From: Phenylobacterium koreense
GTDB lineage: Bacteria > Pseudomonadota > Alphaproteobacteria > Caulobacterales > Caulobacteraceae
Direction: 5' to 3'
DNA: 64,000 nucleotides
NCBI RefSeq assembly: GCF_040545335.1
Contig: NZ_JBEPLU010000001.1
Location: 496,001 to 560,000 of the forward strand
The notes under the pieces are model-generated. The model was given only the letters and a program-made list of their open reading frames with translations, did not search any database and had not been told where the DNA came from. Shown here piece after piece: positions 63,395-64,000 of this stretch. The position numbers were made by a program, and so were the translations under genes. The first letter of the stretch is position 1. Every line of letters starts with the position of its first letter.

Positions 63395-64000
63395 GCAAGA
63401 TCCTCGCGCCCGCCCTGCTGGTCGTCATCCTGCTGGCGGCCTGGGAAGCCGCCGTGCGGGCGATGGGCGTACCGGCCTATTTCCTACCCCCGCCCTCGGG
63501 CGTGGCGACCGCCCTGGCCGAGAACCTGCCCAGCCTGCTCGGCGCAGCCTGGATCACCCTTTCGACGGCCGTCGTCGCCCTGGTGATCGCCAGCCTCATC
63601 GCCACCGGCCTGGCGGTCGTTGTCGGGCTGAACCCCTTGCTGGAGGCGGCGGTTCGCCCGCTCGCCTCGGTCCTGCAGGTGACGCCGGTCGTGGCCATCG
63701 CGCCGCTGGTGCTGATCTGGGCCGGCATCGACCATCCGGAGCGGGCGATCGTCGCCCTCGCCGTGCTCGTCGCCTTCTTCCCGATCTTCTCGGGTGCGGT
63801 GACCGGCCTGCGCGCCGCCGATCCGGACCTGGAGCGCCTGTTCGATCTCTATGGCGCAAGGCGCTGGAGCCGGGTCATGCGGCTGCGCCTGCCCTCAGCG
63901 GTGCCCTTCCTGCTGGAGGGCCACAAGGTCGGGGCGGGCCTCGCCATCATCGGGGCGGTGGTCGCCGAGTTCGGAGCCGGTTCGGGCGGGGTTCGTGGCC
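63391..64000 (+). CDS. ABC transporter permease, NitT/TauT family (partial, runs off the window)
   Basis: The first 203 residues are present and the frame is open at the end. It begins MSKILAPALLVVILLAAWEA and has several hydrophobic helices (LPSLLGAAWITLSTAVVALV, VTPVVAIAPLVLIWAGI). The coupling loop AADPDLERLFDLYGARRWSRVMRLRLPSA matches the EAA motif of SsuC/TauC-type permeases. It forms the membrane channel for the binding protein and ATPase encoded upstream. Roughly 50 residues should remain beyond the window. Confidence 0.92.
   Translation, partial: MSKILAPALLVVILLAAWEAAVRAMGVPAYFLPPPSGVATALAENLPSLLGAAWITLSTAVVALVIASLIATGLAVVVGLNPLLEAAVRPLASVLQVTPVVAIAPLVLIWAGIDHPERAIVALAVLVAFFPIFSGAVTGLRAADPDLERLFDLYGARRWSRVMRLRLPSAVPFLLEGHKVGAGLAIIGAVVAEFGAGSGGVRG

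Overview
The window is about 64 kb of GC-rich chromosomal DNA with very dense coding. Gene content points to an alphaproteobacterium of the Caulobacteraceae (Phenylobacterium or Caulobacter-like). The reasons are PEP-CTERM proteins of the PEPxxWA type, a cycHJKL-order cytochrome c maturation operon, a split cobalamin-dependent methionine synthase, a TonB receptor with a Fur-like box, many two-component kinases and frequent ATGA stop/start overlaps. This placement is inference from gene content. I saw no phage, IS element, CRISPR array, tRNA or rRNA gene.

Layout. 0.1-8.7 kb holds small genes: a DUF3297 protein, a DsbB-like membrane protein, an alpha/beta hydrolase, a LysR regulator, a Tyr/Gly-rich secreted protein, two CAP-domain proteins flanking two PEP-CTERM proteins, and a monothiol DsbA-like lipoprotein. 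8.8-16.35 kb is a tightly coupled minus-strand operon, sahR-metF-(B3 metallo-beta-lactamase)-metH N-half-(Ddl-like ATP-grasp)-metH C-half, with a palindromic operator in the sahR promoter. 16.5-19.9 kb is a TonB receptor/PepSY/small membrane protein operon behind a Fur-like box. 20-31 kb has a YgiD-like dioxygenase, a PfpI protein, an RTX repeat protein, EttA, a CsbD protein, a VWA protein, a glycosyltransferase, a pair of acyl-CoA dehydrogenases and an unknown protein. 31.2-37.8 kb has PepN, a PAS histidine kinase and an operon of EF-hand protein, ECF sigma factor, anti-sigma-like protein and periplasmic CnrX/CpxP-like protein. 37.8-44.5 kb has GlnE and an HtrA/response regulator/kinase operon. 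44.7-48.6 kb is the ccmI-E-F-H operon. 48.7-59.2 kb has an unknown helical protein, a PepSY/PhoP/PhoQ-type module, a DnaJ-type co-chaperone, a YcgN protein, a class A PBP, an Uup-type ABC-F protein and an SPOR protein. 59.4-64 kb has a MASE1 hybrid kinase and a NitT/TauT-type ABC importer cut by the window end.

How the parts work together. The methionine operon regenerates methionine from homocysteine and is probably derepressed by S-adenosylhomocysteine through SahR. Two cell-wall-related enzymes (a B3 beta-lactamase-fold protein and a D-Ala-D-Ala-ligase-like protein) are embedded in it by start/stop overlaps. Envelope-stress and sensing modules recur: HtrA with a two-component system, PepSY with PhoPQ, and an ECF sigma operon. 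The most striking non-coding signal is a ~100-110 bp hairpin-rich element found twice. Each copy lies exactly between two convergent genes, and its inverted ends (TAGAGC...GCTCTA) supply the TAG stop codon of both neighbours.
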